Shown here: positions 18,147 through 27,241 of the stretch, piece after piece | Layout: each line of letters starts with the position of its first letter | How positions within the stretch are numbered: position 1 is the stretch's first letter | Source: Methanobacteriaceae archaeon | GTDB lineage: Archaea > Methanobacteriota > Methanobacteria > Methanobacteriales > Methanobacteriaceae | Direction: 5' to 3' | DNA length: 64,000 bases | NCBI GenBank assembly: GCA_029219465.1 | Contig: JAQXTL010000004.1 | Coordinates: forward strand, 372,001 to 436,000 | Translations under genes and position numbers: made by a program | Notes under the pieces: model-generated | What the model was told of the DNA's origin: nothing | Seen by the model: the letters and a program-made list of their open reading frames with translations, nothing else | Database searches by the model: none

Positions 18147-19499
18147 ATGATGTGTGGGCTTGAAATCCACGTACAATTAGAAACTGAATCAAAATTATTC
18201 TGTGATTGTCCTACAAATTATCAGGATGCTCCGGCAAATACAAATATCTGCCCTATTTGTCTTAACCAACCAGGAGCAAAACCTCACCCAACCAATGAAA
18301 AAGCATTAGAAAATGCTTTAATGATTGCTTTAATGCTTAACTGTGAAATTGATCAAGACGTAATTTACTTTATGAGAAAACACTATGATTACCCTGACTT
18401 ATCTTCAGGTTATCAAAGAACTTCTGTTCCTATTGGAATTAACGGTGAATTAAACGGAATTAGAATCAGAGAAATTCACGCAGAAGAAGACCCAGGTCAA
18501 TTCAAACCTGACAGAGGTATTGTAAACTTCAACCGTTCAGGAATTCCTTTAGTTGAAATTGTTACTGAACCAGATATAAAATCTCCTGAAGAAGCAAGAA
18601 ACTTCTTAAAAGAGTTAATCCGTGTTTTACAATACAGTGGAGGAGCTCGTGGTGAAGGAACTATGAGAGCAGACGTAAACATTTCAATTAATGGTGGAAA
18701 CAGAGTTGAAATGAAAAACGTAAACTCCATTAAAGGTGCATACAAAGCATTAAAATTCGAACTTGTAAGACAAAAAAACCTCATGAAAAGAGGTGTTGAA
18801 GTTAAACAAGAAACTCGTGCTTACTTAGAATCACAAATGATTACCGTAGGAATGAGGATGAAAGAAGATGCAGATGACTACAGATTCATTACTGATCCTG
18901 ATTTGCCACCAATGCAAATTTCAGACGAAACAATTCAAAGAATCTTAGACACTATGCCTGAAGCACCACACAACAAGGTGAAAAGGTTTGTTGAAGATTA
19001 TGACATTGACCAAGAATCTGCAAAAGTTTTAACCTCTGAACTTGATTTAGCAATTGCATATGAAGAAGTTGTAAAGAAAATCGAACCTAAATTTGCTGCT
19101 AAATGGATGAGAGATGAACTTAAAAGAGTTTTATCCTACAACAAATTAGACTTCGCAGACAGTGAAATTACTGTTGATGATTTAATTGAATTCTTAAGCA
19201 TGATTGAATCAAAAGAAGTAACTGCAAAAGCGGCTAAAAAAATCATTGAACAAATGCCAAACAACGAAAAATCCCCTAAAACTATTGCTGAAGAAATGGG
19301 ATTACTTGGTGTTGTAAACGATGACGAAATTCTTGCTGCTGTAAAACAAGCTATTGAAGAAAATCCAAAAGCTGTTGAAGATTACTTAGCAGGACAAAAA
19401 GCTTCAATTAACTTCTTGATGGGTCAAGTTATGAAATTAACACGTGGAAAAGCAGACCCTGGTGAAACTGTAAAATTATTAAAAGAAAATATTGAATGA
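18147..19499 (+). CDS. gatB: Asp-tRNA(Asn)/Glu-tRNA(Gln) amidotransferase subunit B
   Basis: 450 residues. It begins MMCGLEIHVQLETESKLFC, the GatB core start, with the Zn-binding C(D)C ... CPICL pattern, HYDYPDLSSGYQ (synthetase-like kinase core), and a C-terminal GatB/YqeY tail. With GatA and GatC it amidates Asp-tRNA(Asn). The ATG used here is 25 bases past the only good ribosome binding site (GGAGG at 18117-18121), which instead fits an ATT at 18129. A TATA box, TTTATAAAT, is near 18070. Confidence 0.94.
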   Translation: MMCGLEIHVQLETESKLFCDCPTNYQDAPANTNICPICLNQPGAKPHPTNEKALENALMIALMLNCEIDQDVIYFMRKHYDYPDLSSGYQRTSVPIGINGELNGIRIREIHAEEDPGQFKPDRGIVNFNRSGIPLVEIVTEPDIKSPEEARNFLKELIRVLQYSGGARGEGTMRADVNISINGGNRVEMKNVNSIKGAYKALKFELVRQKNLMKRGVEVKQETRAYLESQMITVGMRMKEDADDYRFITDPDLPPMQISDETIQRILDTMPEAPHNKVKRFVEDYDIDQESAKVLTSELDLAIAYEEVVKKIEPKFAAKWMRDELKRVLSYNKLDFADSEITVDDLIEFLSMIESKEVTAKAAKKIIEQMPNNEKSPKTIAEEMGLLGVVNDDEILAAVKQAIEENPKAVEDYLAGQKASINFLMGQVMKLTRGKADPGETVKLLKENIE

Positions 19500-19508
19500 G
19501 GGAATATC

Positions 19509-20315
19509 ATGGTGGAAAAGAAATCATTTGTTAAAGATTACATGACAAAGAATGTTATTTGTGTTTCCCCAGATACCCCTACCGCAGATATTATAGACTT
19601 AATGAGAACAAGTCGGCACAATAGTTATCCTGTTGTTGAAAATGACAAATTAGTAGGTATGGTAACTGCATTCGATGTTGTATCCAAAGAATGGGCAGAC
19701 ACAGTTGAAGGATTAATGAGTACCAAATTAGTTGTTGCTAATCCAGAATTATCTATTAATGATGCATCAAGAGTCATGTTTAGAAGAGGAATTTCTAGGA
19801 TGCCTGTTGTTGATGAAGATAGGAGGATTGTTGGTATTATAACTAATACTGATATGGTGAGATCACACATTGAAAGATCAACACCAAATAAAGTAGAGTA
19901 CTTTAAAAATACTTTGGAGCAACTATATGACATTAAAGCTAATATAAAGCTCATGTCAGTAGATACTCATAAATTACGTCCAACACAAGACAGAGTTTAT
20001 GCAGATGAACTTGAAGGCAGAGCTTACGAATTAAAAAGAGGATTAGCAGAACCTGCAATTGTTGTAAAAACAGGAGAAAGATGGATTTTAGTTGATGGTC
20101 ACCACAGAGCAGTGGCATCATTACAACAAGGATATGAAACTGTAGATTCATATGTCATTGATTTAGGCCAAGATATTAAATTAGGAATGGAAAAAACAGC
20201 TAACAAAGCAGGAATCTATTCCTTTAATGACATTGAAATCATTGATGATGATAAACATCCACTTATTGCGCTTACAGAAAGTATTCAAGAACAAGAAAGT
20301 AAAAGTGATGATTAG
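19509..20315 (+). CDS. CBS-domain protein fused to a ParB/sulfiredoxin-like domain
   Basis: 268 residues. Two CBS domains (about 8-60 and 72-125) are followed by a ParB-like nuclease-fold domain whose core is VDGHHRAVAS near 198-207. CBS pairs usually sense adenine nucleotides or SAM; the ParB-like fold binds ATP or nucleotides. This fusion is found in methanogens and its role is unknown. It starts 9 bases after gatB and its stop is directly followed by the hisE ATG. Confidence 0.8.
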   Translation: MVEKKSFVKDYMTKNVICVSPDTPTADIIDLMRTSRHNSYPVVENDKLVGMVTAFDVVSKEWADTVEGLMSTKLVVANPELSINDASRVMFRRGISRMPVVDEDRRIVGIITNTDMVRSHIERSTPNKVEYFKNTLEQLYDIKANIKLMSVDTHKLRPTQDRVYADELEGRAYELKRGLAEPAIVVKTGERWILVDGHHRAVASLQQGYETVDSYVIDLGQDIKLGMEKTANKAGIYSFNDIEIIDDDKHPLIALTESIQEQESKSDD

Positions 20316-20603
20316 ATGAGTGATAAAATCATAAGAGAAGTGTATGAAGTATTAGAATCACGTCGTGACAATCCTATTGATTCATACACATCTAAAATCA
20401 TGCAAGACAGCGATAAAAAAGCAGAGGACAAAATACTTGAAAAAATAGCTGAAGAAGCAGGAGAAGTATTAATCGCATCTAAAAATGATGAAAATTTAGT
20501 TTATGAATCAGTAGATTTAATTTTCCACACATTATTGCTTCTTGCATATAAGGGCATTGAAATTGACGAAGTATTTGAGGAATTTAAAAGTAGAAGAAAA
20601 TAA
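20316..20603 (+). CDS. hisE: Phosphoribosyl-ATP pyrophosphatase
   Basis: 95 residues. The MazG-like helical fold carries the metal pattern EEAGEV near 47-52 and [10 protein letters not shown] near 63-72. It hydrolyses PR-ATP to PR-AMP, the second step of histidine synthesis. The ATG begins immediately after the TAG of the preceding gene, so the two are translationally linked. No other his gene lies in the window. Confidence 0.92.
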   Translation: MSDKIIREVYEVLESRRDNPIDSYTSKIMQDSDKKAEDKILEKIAEEAGEVLIASKNDENLVYESVDLIFHTLLLLAYKGIEIDEVFEEFKSRRK

Positions 20604-20626
20604 TCCTCACAAAACCAGGTTCAAAT

Positions 20627-21391
20627 ATGTTTGATACAACTGCAGAAAAGAAGTTTTTACTAAAAGAATTAGTTAAAAAAGATTTAACTTCAAAGTATAA
20701 AGATTCTGTTTTAGGAATCCTTTGGAGTTTTTTAAATCCTCTTTTAATTATGTTAGTATTTACAGCTATCTTTTCAATGTTATTTGGTCGTGCAATTGAA
20801 AATTATCCAGTTTATTTCTTAACTGGTAGAATTATATACGATTTCTTTAATACAAGTACCAAAGGTGCTATGCGTTCAATGAAGAGAAATGCAAATCTCT
20901 TAAAAAAGATTTATGTTCCAAAATACATGTTTGCAGTTAGTACAATCTGTTATGAAACAATTAATTTTATAATATCATTTATAATTTTATTCTTAGTGAT
21001 GTTACTTACAAATGCTACATTCCACTGGACACTAATATTCACAATTGTCCCGATAGCATTACTAATTTGCTTAATATACGGAGTTGGACTAATATTAGCT
21101 GTTTGCAATACATATTTCTCAGATGTAGAGCATTTATATGGCGTATTTACACTTATCTTAATGTATGCATCAGCATTGTTTTACCCAATGGATATTGTTC
21201 CACCTCTTGTTCAAAGAATATTTACATTAAATCCAGTTTATTCAGCAATATCCTGTTTTAGAGAGTGCTGTTATGGAGTTTTACCTAATACTGGAACATT
21301 ATTATATTTAGCAGCATTTTCATTTACAACACTTGGAATTGGAATAATTTTATTTAAGATATACGAAAAGAAATTAGTACTCGAATTATAA
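20627..21391 (+). CDS. ABC-2 type polysaccharide/teichoic acid export permease
   Basis: 254 residues, about six membrane helices, of the TagG/Wzm/RfbA family; the N terminus KDLTSKYKDSVLGILWSFLN is a strong family signature. It would form the channel that exports an undecaprenyl- or polyprenyl-linked surface polymer together with the ATPase encoded 10 bases downstream. Confidence 0.9.
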   Translation: MFDTTAEKKFLLKELVKKDLTSKYKDSVLGILWSFLNPLLIMLVFTAIFSMLFGRAIENYPVYFLTGRIIYDFFNTSTKGAMRSMKRNANLLKKIYVPKYMFAVSTICYETINFIISFIILFLVMLLTNATFHWTLIFTIVPIALLICLIYGVGLILAVCNTYFSDVEHLYGVFTLILMYASALFYPMDIVPPLVQRIFTLNPVYSAISCFRECCYGVLPNTGTLLYLAAFSFTTLGIGIILFKIYEKKLVLEL

Positions 21392-21400
21392 GGTTTTAAT

Positions 21401-22831
21401 ATGCAGTTTATTGATAAAATAAAAAATTGGAATAAAGATACCTCATCACAGGAAAACACAACTCAAGAAATTGATGAGAAATTCCAACATAACAGATTTA
21501 AAAACATTAGGGTGTTTGCTCCAGATTGTGAAATGGAATTTAATGACGGAACTTCATTTACTGCACAAATTCTAGATGGACAAAACAATCCTATTGTTAA
21601 TCAGGAAGCTGTTATTCAAGTTATTCATAAAAAATACAAAAGAATAAGTGATGAAGAAGGTTATATCAGGTTACCTATTGGTCTTCAGCCTAATGAATAC
21701 ACTTTTAAAGTATTTTACCCTGTAGACGAAGAATATGTTCCAAAAGCATTACCTAAATTAACTATTTATAAAGAAGGGGAAAAACCTCAGGATACTGGTG
21801 AAATAACTACTAAATTATATGCACCAGACATGCTTATTTACTCTAAAGACGAACCGGATTATTTAGTCAGATTATACGATAGTGAGGATAATCCAATTTC
21901 TGGTGAAAAAATTAAAATCGAAGTTGAAAATCAGGTTTATGAGAAAATAACTGATGAAAAAGGATTTGCAAGTTTAGATTTGGAACTTGAACAAGGAATA
22001 TATACTGTAAAAACTACCTATGATGGATCTGAAAAGTATTGCGGGGTTTCTAAAGAATCTCAACTTGAAGTTAAAACAAGAGATATCGACAAAGAAGTAA
22101 TGATTGAACTTGAACATGTTGCAATGGAGTTTAAAACCTCAAATGATAAAATTGACACATTAAAAGAGTACATCATCAGAACCATTAAAAGAAACAAAAC
22201 CGAAAGTAAAAAAATCAGAATTTTAGATGACGTTTCATTTAAAATATATAAAGGTGAAAGGGTAGGAATTTTAGGATTCAACGGTGCTGGAAAAAGTACA
22301 TTACTTAGAATAATTGCAGGAATTTATGAACCTAGTGAGGGTAATATTAACATTAACGGTAAAATTGCTCCATTACTCGAATTAAGTGCAGGTTTTGATA
22401 AAAATTACAGTGGTAAAAACAATATCTTCTTAAATGGAGCATTATTAAGTATTGATGAAAACTTCCTTAAAGAAAAATACGATGAAATCGTTGAATTCTC
22501 AGAACTTGGAGAACACATCAATTACCCTATTAAAAACTACTCCAGTGGTATGGGAGCTAAATTAGGTTTTTCAATAGCTACATTAATTAACCCTGAAATT
22601 TTAATTATCGACGAGATTTTATCTGTAGGAGATATTAAATTCAGACAAAAAAGTTATGAAAAGATTAAATCCCTTATGCAAGAGGGAGTTACTGTACTTC
22701 TTGTTTCACACTCAATCAGTCAGATAAGAAACATTTGTGATAAATGTATCTGGATTGAAAACGGTCGTGTTTACATGGAAGGTGACTGTGAAGACGTTTG
22801 TGAAGCATATATCAAACGAGCAAAAAAATAA
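21401..22831 (+). CDS. Polymer-export ABC ATPase (TagH/Wzt-like) with N-terminal Ig-like domains
   Basis: 476 residues. Residues about 35-225 contain two Ig-like beta-sandwich repeats, each ending in a T/S-DE-(K/E)G turn as in the adhesins of this genome. The C-terminal 230 residues are the ATPase: Walker A GFNGAGKST near 291-299, signature SSGMGAK near 379, Walker B LIIDEIL near 401. There is no signal peptide, so the Ig-like domains must be cytoplasmic and may recognise the polymer before export, as the C-terminal domain of bacterial Wzt does; this is inference. Confidence 0.9.
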   Translation: MQFIDKIKNWNKDTSSQENTTQEIDEKFQHNRFKNIRVFAPDCEMEFNDGTSFTAQILDGQNNPIVNQEAVIQVIHKKYKRISDEEGYIRLPIGLQPNEYTFKVFYPVDEEYVPKALPKLTIYKEGEKPQDTGEITTKLYAPDMLIYSKDEPDYLVRLYDSEDNPISGEKIKIEVENQVYEKITDEKGFASLDLELEQGIYTVKTTYDGSEKYCGVSKESQLEVKTRDIDKEVMIELEHVAMEFKTSNDKIDTLKEYIIRTIKRNKTESKKIRILDDVSFKIYKGERVGILGFNGAGKSTLLRIIAGIYEPSEGNININGKIAPLLELSAGFDKNYSGKNNIFLNGALLSIDENFLKEKYDEIVEFSELGEHINYPIKNYSSGMGAKLGFSIATLINPEILIIDEILSVGDIKFRQKSYEKIKSLMQEGVTVLLVSHSISQIRNICDKCIWIENGRVYMEGDCEDVCEAYIKRAKK

Positions 22832-22841
22832 GGTTGATTAA

Positions 22842-23351
22842 ATGGATAAAAGATGGTTATCAATAATAATAATTTTAATCGTAGGAGTTACCTGCATGTA
22901 TGTTATTGCAGAATCTTCAGATAGTGTTGGAAGTGCAATAACAATCGTAAACAAAACAGTAGTTACTCTTCCAGACGGTTTTACAATTGGTGCTGACGGA
23001 TCAAATAGTACTAAATTAATCCAAAAAAATGGTGATAAAAGCATATTCATAAAAGACATGGGTAAAAAGAACAAAGCTGAAAAATACTATAAAGAAAGTT
23101 TAAAGCAACTAAAAAGTTCTGATTACATTATCATCCTTTCAAATTCAACAACAAAGATTAACAATAATCCAATTTATAAAATAGATACAGTAGATGTAGC
23201 AAAAGGACATAATATTACTGTAATCTTTGCATATGCTGCAAAACATACATTCACTATTAAAATGGAATGTTATGACAATCCTCAACAATTAGATGATGAT
23301 TTAAGTTATTTAATTAATACCATGAAATCAGATTATAAACAAATTGATTAG
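22842..23351 (+). CDS. Small exported or membrane-anchored protein of unknown function
   Basis: 169 residues. A single N-terminal hydrophobic segment (about 5-23) suggests an uncleaved anchor or signal. The rest is a mixed alpha/beta domain with several N-linked glycosylation sequons. It resembles small PsbP/DUF-type exported proteins common in Methanobrevibacter, but I cannot assign a family. It lies inside the polymer export locus, 10 bases after the ATPase gene. Confidence 0.7.
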   Translation: MDKRWLSIIIILIVGVTCMYVIAESSDSVGSAITIVNKTVVTLPDGFTIGADGSNSTKLIQKNGDKSIFIKDMGKKNKAEKYYKESLKQLKSSDYIIILSNSTTKINNNPIYKIDTVDVAKGHNITVIFAYAAKHTFTIKMECYDNPQQLDDDLSYLINTMKSDYKQID

Positions 23352-23363
23352 TTAAGTGATAAT

Positions 23364-25871
23364 ATGGATAATTTTGAGTTTTCAATCATAATCCCAACTC
23401 ATAATTCTGAATTGGGAATAAATAAATCCATAGAATCAATAATTAATCAAACCCTTGACTTTGAAAGAAATACTGAAATTATTATTATAGATAACAACAG
23501 TGAGGATGACACTAAAAAGATAACTGAAAAATACATCTCCAAATATCCTGAAAACATTAAATATTTCCAGTTAGGTGAAATAGCTATTTTTGATGCAAAA
23601 AACAATGTAGTTAAAAACGCACGTGGGAAATTTATCGGATTTTTAGAACCTCACGACACACTATCAAGTGAGTCATTATCAAAATTTTTAGAGTTTTCTA
23701 ATGCAAATAATAATTTAGATGTTATTTTACTTCCCATTTTATATAAAAAACATTACTTAATTCCTAAAGATAATTTAAACGTTGATTTAGTTAAAAATCC
23801 ACATTACTGCCAATATTTAGGATTATCCACATTTTTTAAAAAGACATCTGCAAATGAGATTTCATTTTTAGATGTCTCTAATGAAAACATTAGCTTTTTT
23901 AGTGAAATATTGATTAATAATCCTTATTTAGGAATTTGCAGTGATGCACAATACTTTGCACAAAATATTGATGAAAAAATTTATCCTGCAAACAACAATC
24001 CATACTACTTAAAAGAGTATGAAAAATTCATTAAATACAATTTTATTAATTTAAAAGAAAAATGTCTTGATCAATTTGGAGAAATTCCAAAATTCATTCA
24101 ATTTAGTTTTATAAATCATTTAAGATGGATTTTATCTGTTAAAAAAACCAAGGAAGATATCCCCTTAGTTGAATTAAAAGAAATTATCAGATGCATTGAT
24201 GATGAGACTCTCCTTAATAGCTCATTACTTAGCGATGAACTTAAAACAGCATCATTCTTATTAAAATATGATAGCTTGGATAACGACTTAATGGAAAAAT
24301 TAAACCTTAATACTGTTTTTATTGACATTTACGATATTATTGACAATAAACTCCATATTTTAGCCAATATGAAAAATATCAAAAAAGATGTTGATGTTTT
24401 AGTAAATGGAAAAGCAATTAAAACAAAAAAGTTTAGCTTTGATAATAAATACGACCATATTCTTGGTCATAACATTATAAAAGACTGTTCATTTGAGTGT
24501 GAAATTCCAATTAACACTAAAGAGAAGTTTAAACTTGAATTTAAACAATCAGATAAAAACTTACATATTGATTTTTCAAGACCATGTAACTTCTCCAAAA
24601 AAATTGGTTATGCTAAAACCAAACAGTATCTAAGTATTCTAAAAGAAGATTACATTTCAATTAAAAGTAAGACTTCACTTAAATGGATTAAAGAGGAAAT
24701 AAAAAGCTCACTAAACTTAATTAAATCTCATGATTTTGAATTTATCAAAGCTTTTCCATTTAGAGTTGCATATATGCTTAGCTATCCTTTCTTAAAAAAT
24801 AAGAAAATATGGTTTTTTATGGATCGCCCTGACGAAGCAGATGATAACGGTTTAGCACTTTTTAAATATGCTGTTAAACAGGATGATGATATATCCAAAT
24901 ATTTCATTATAAGTTCAAAAAGCAAGGATTATAATGAAATTAAAAAGATTGGTAATGTTATTTCCCATAAATCTCTAAAACATCGTTTTTTAGGCATGTT
25001 TGTTACAAATATCATAACTTCACATCCGGATAATGGAATTATCTATCCTTTCTGGGGAGGTTATCCGTATTTTGCAGGATTATTAAAATCAAACACCATG
25101 TTTTTACAGCATGGTATCACAAAGGATGATGTTTCAGGTTGGTTAAATAAAGCAGACATGAATTTATCTTTGTTTGTTACTTCAGCCAATCAAGAATATG
25201 AATCAATCTTTAAATATTCTTACAACTATGATGAAAATACAGTTCAATTACTTGGTTTTCCTAGATATGACTATCTAAAAAGTAAGAAAAATGCAAAACA
25301 AATAGTTATAATGCCATCATGGAGAAAAGATTTAAATCAAAAATCCAAAGAATACATTAAAGAAAGTGAATTTTTCAAAACATTTAACTCATTAATCAAT
25401 AATGAAAAATTAATTAAAATTGCATCCCAAAAAGGATATGAAATAATATTTAAGCCACATCCTAACGTTTACAGGTTTATTGATTTATTTGATAAAAATG
25501 AGTATGTCAAAATAGATTATGAAAAAGAAAGATACCAGAAATTCTTTAATAACGGATCTTTAATGATTACTGATTATTCTTCAGTAGCTTTTGATTTTGC
25601 ATATCTCCACAAACCAATATTATATTATCACTACAGCAAAGATTATCATTTTGATTTAGAAAATAGCTATTTTGATTATGAAACTATGGGATTTGGAGAA
25701 GTTGTGGATTGTGAAGAAAAATTAGTAGATTTAATAATCGAATATATGGAAAACAACTGCAAAATTAAAGAAGAATATGATAGAAGAATAAATGAATTTT
25801 TCCATTTCAATGATAAAAACAACTCCAAAAGAGTGTATGATAAAATAAAAGAAATTAAATTAAAGGATTAA
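23364..25871 (+). CDS. GT2 glycosyltransferase fused to a TagF-like polyol-phosphate polymerase
   Basis: 835 residues. The N-terminal GT-A domain has FSIIIPTHNSELG (about 5-17) and DNNSEDDT (about 45-52). The region from about 480 is a CDP-glycerol:poly(glycerophosphate) glycerophosphotransferase domain with FLQHGITKDD near 580, PSWRKDL near 650, FKPHPN near 695 and MITDYSSVAFDFA near 733. This pairs sugar transfer with polyol-phosphate polymerisation, as in teichoic acid synthesis. Together with the ABC exporter upstream it argues for a phosphate-containing surface polymer. Confidence 0.87.
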   Translation: MDNFEFSIIIPTHNSELGINKSIESIINQTLDFERNTEIIIIDNNSEDDTKKITEKYISKYPENIKYFQLGEIAIFDAKNNVVKNARGKFIGFLEPHDTLSSESLSKFLEFSNANNNLDVILLPILYKKHYLIPKDNLNVDLVKNPHYCQYLGLSTFFKKTSANEISFLDVSNENISFFSEILINNPYLGICSDAQYFAQNIDEKIYPANNNPYYLKEYEKFIKYNFINLKEKCLDQFGEIPKFIQFSFINHLRWILSVKKTKEDIPLVELKEIIRCIDDETLLNSSLLSDELKTASFLLKYDSLDNDLMEKLNLNTVFIDIYDIIDNKLHILANMKNIKKDVDVLVNGKAIKTKKFSFDNKYDHILGHNIIKDCSFECEIPINTKEKFKLEFKQSDKNLHIDFSRPCNFSKKIGYAKTKQYLSILKEDYISIKSKTSLKWIKEEIKSSLNLIKSHDFEFIKAFPFRVAYMLSYPFLKNKKIWFFMDRPDEADDNGLALFKYAVKQDDDISKYFIISSKSKDYNEIKKIGNVISHKSLKHRFLGMFVTNIITSHPDNGIIYPFWGGYPYFAGLLKSNTMFLQHGITKDDVSGWLNKADMNLSLFVTSANQEYESIFKYSYNYDENTVQLLGFPRYDYLKSKKNAKQIVIMPSWRKDLNQKSKEYIKESEFFKTFNSLINNEKLIKIASQKGYEIIFKPHPNVYRFIDLFDKNEYVKIDYEKERYQKFFNNGSLMITDYSSVAFDFAYLHKPILYYHYSKDYHFDLENSYFDYETMGFGEVVDCEEKLVDLIIEYMENNCKIKEEYDRRINEFFHFNDKNNSKRVYDKIKEIKLKD

Positions 25872-26423
25872 TTCCATATTTTGCATTCCTCTTTCAAAAC
25901 TTCCAATTTTAACTCTTTTTTTATTGAAAATTTTAAATCCAATTTTTTCATAAAGCTTTTTAGCACCAGTGTTTCTAAAATCAGCATCCAATGTAACACG
26001 GTTTAGGTTTTTTGCTTTAGCATAGTCAATAACATCACTTAAGACTTTTCTGCCTAAGCCCTGACCTCTCATGGAGTCATCTATTGCAATTTCTGCAACA
26101 TACAAATCTCCTTTTTTAACATCACATAAAACAAAATAGTCAAGAATATCTACAATAATTAATTTCAATGGTTTTAATCTGAATTCAATAATAGACATTT
26201 TAGATATGTATGCCATTAACATACCGATAAGCTCATCATCATCATTAAGAATTACTTTGAAATTACTTTCAGGTTTATGCTTTTTTAAATCCTTTTCAAT
26301 GGTTAAAATAGCCTGCTTTTCATCTTTAAACAACATATCAAAAGTTCTAAAATCAACATCATAAACATATTTGGCAACTTTATAAGTATCATGGAGTTTA
26401 GGATCAAAATTTACATATTTCAA
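25860..26423 (-). CDS. GNAT family N-acetyltransferase
   Basis: 187 residues. The acetyl-CoA binding motif RGQGLGRKVLSDV and the C-terminal LNRVTLDADFRNTGAKKLYEKIGF are typical of GNAT enzymes. The substrate is unknown. The start is TTG: GGTGA, inside the last codons of larB, lies four bases upstream. The 3' end overlaps the end of the convergent TagF-like gene by 12 bases. Confidence 0.82.
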   Translation of the reverse strand: MKYVNFDPKLHDTYKVAKYVYDVDFRTFDMLFKDEKQAILTIEKDLKKHKPESNFKVILNDDDELIGMLMAYISKMSIIEFRLKPLKLIIVDILDYFVLCDVKKGDLYVAEIAIDDSMRGQGLGRKVLSDVIDYAKAKNLNRVTLDADFRNTGAKKLYEKIGFKIFNKKRVKIGSFERGMQNMELIL

Positions 26424-26424
26424 A

Positions 26425-27186
26425 TTAATCACCGTTAACGATAGTAAGTGCAAATACGCCTGCTCCAAAACCATTGTCAATATTTACAACAGCAATTCCT
26501 GGAGCACATGACTGAAGCATTGCATCAAGAGCAACTCTTCCTCCTTCGCCAACACCATAACCTACAGAAGTTGGAACACCAATAACAGGAACATCTACAA
26601 GTCCTGCAACAACAGAAGGCAATGCCCCTTCCATTCCAGCACAAACAATGATTGCACGAACATCCTCTTCAATCATAGCTGCAATTTGTGGAAACAATCT
26701 ATGGATTCCTGCAACACCAATATCATATGATGTAATAGCTTCACATCCACCTTCCTCTACAATTACACGTGCTTCTTCTGCAACATTAATATCAGAGGTT
26801 CCCGCAGTCATAATTCCTATTTTTGCGCGAGGCTGTCTTTTTATGACTTCTTTTCTTATAATAAGGATTTGAGCCTTTTTGTTATATTCATAAATAAAAG
26901 TGTCTTCACCTAAATCTTTTAAGATATTCTCATATCTCTCATTTGATAATCTTGTAATTATTAAATTATCATTATCAGAATTCATATATTCTCTTATAAT
27001 TAAAAGTAAATCATCATAATCTTTACTTTGGGCAAAAACTGCTTCAGGAAAACCAGTTCTGTTTTTTCTTTTAACATCAAACTTGGCAACTTCATCAAAT
27101 TCCAAAATATGATTTGCATTGATTAATTTTTCTGCCTCATCTATACTGACTTTCCCTTCAACTAATCTCTCAAGAATATCTTTCAT
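26425..27186 (-). CDS. larB: LarB-type AIR carboxylase-like protein (nickel pincer cofactor biosynthesis)
   Basis: 253 residues. The C-terminal PurE-like domain contains [17 protein letters not shown] and [13 protein letters not shown]; the N-terminal ~100 residues match LarB ([18 protein letters not shown]). LarB carboxylates and hydrolyses nicotinic acid adenine dinucleotide in nickel-pincer cofactor synthesis. LarC and LarE are not in the window. It is transcribed away from hypF, another nickel-enzyme gene, which starts 55 bases away. Confidence 0.9.
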   Translation of the reverse strand: MKDILERLVEGKVSIDEAEKLINANHILEFDEVAKFDVKRKNRTGFPEAVFAQSKDYDDLLLIIREYMNSDNDNLIITRLSNERYENILKDLGEDTFIYEYNKKAQILIIRKEVIKRQPRAKIGIMTAGTSDINVAEEARVIVEEGGCEAITSYDIGVAGIHRLFPQIAAMIEEDVRAIIVCAGMEGALPSVVAGLVDVPVIGVPTSVGYGVGEGGRVALDAMLQSCAPGIAVVNIDNGFGAGVFALTIVNGD

Positions 27187-27241
27187 AATATAATATTTAA
27201 GATAAAATTATATAAAATTTAACTTACAATATTATAATTTA

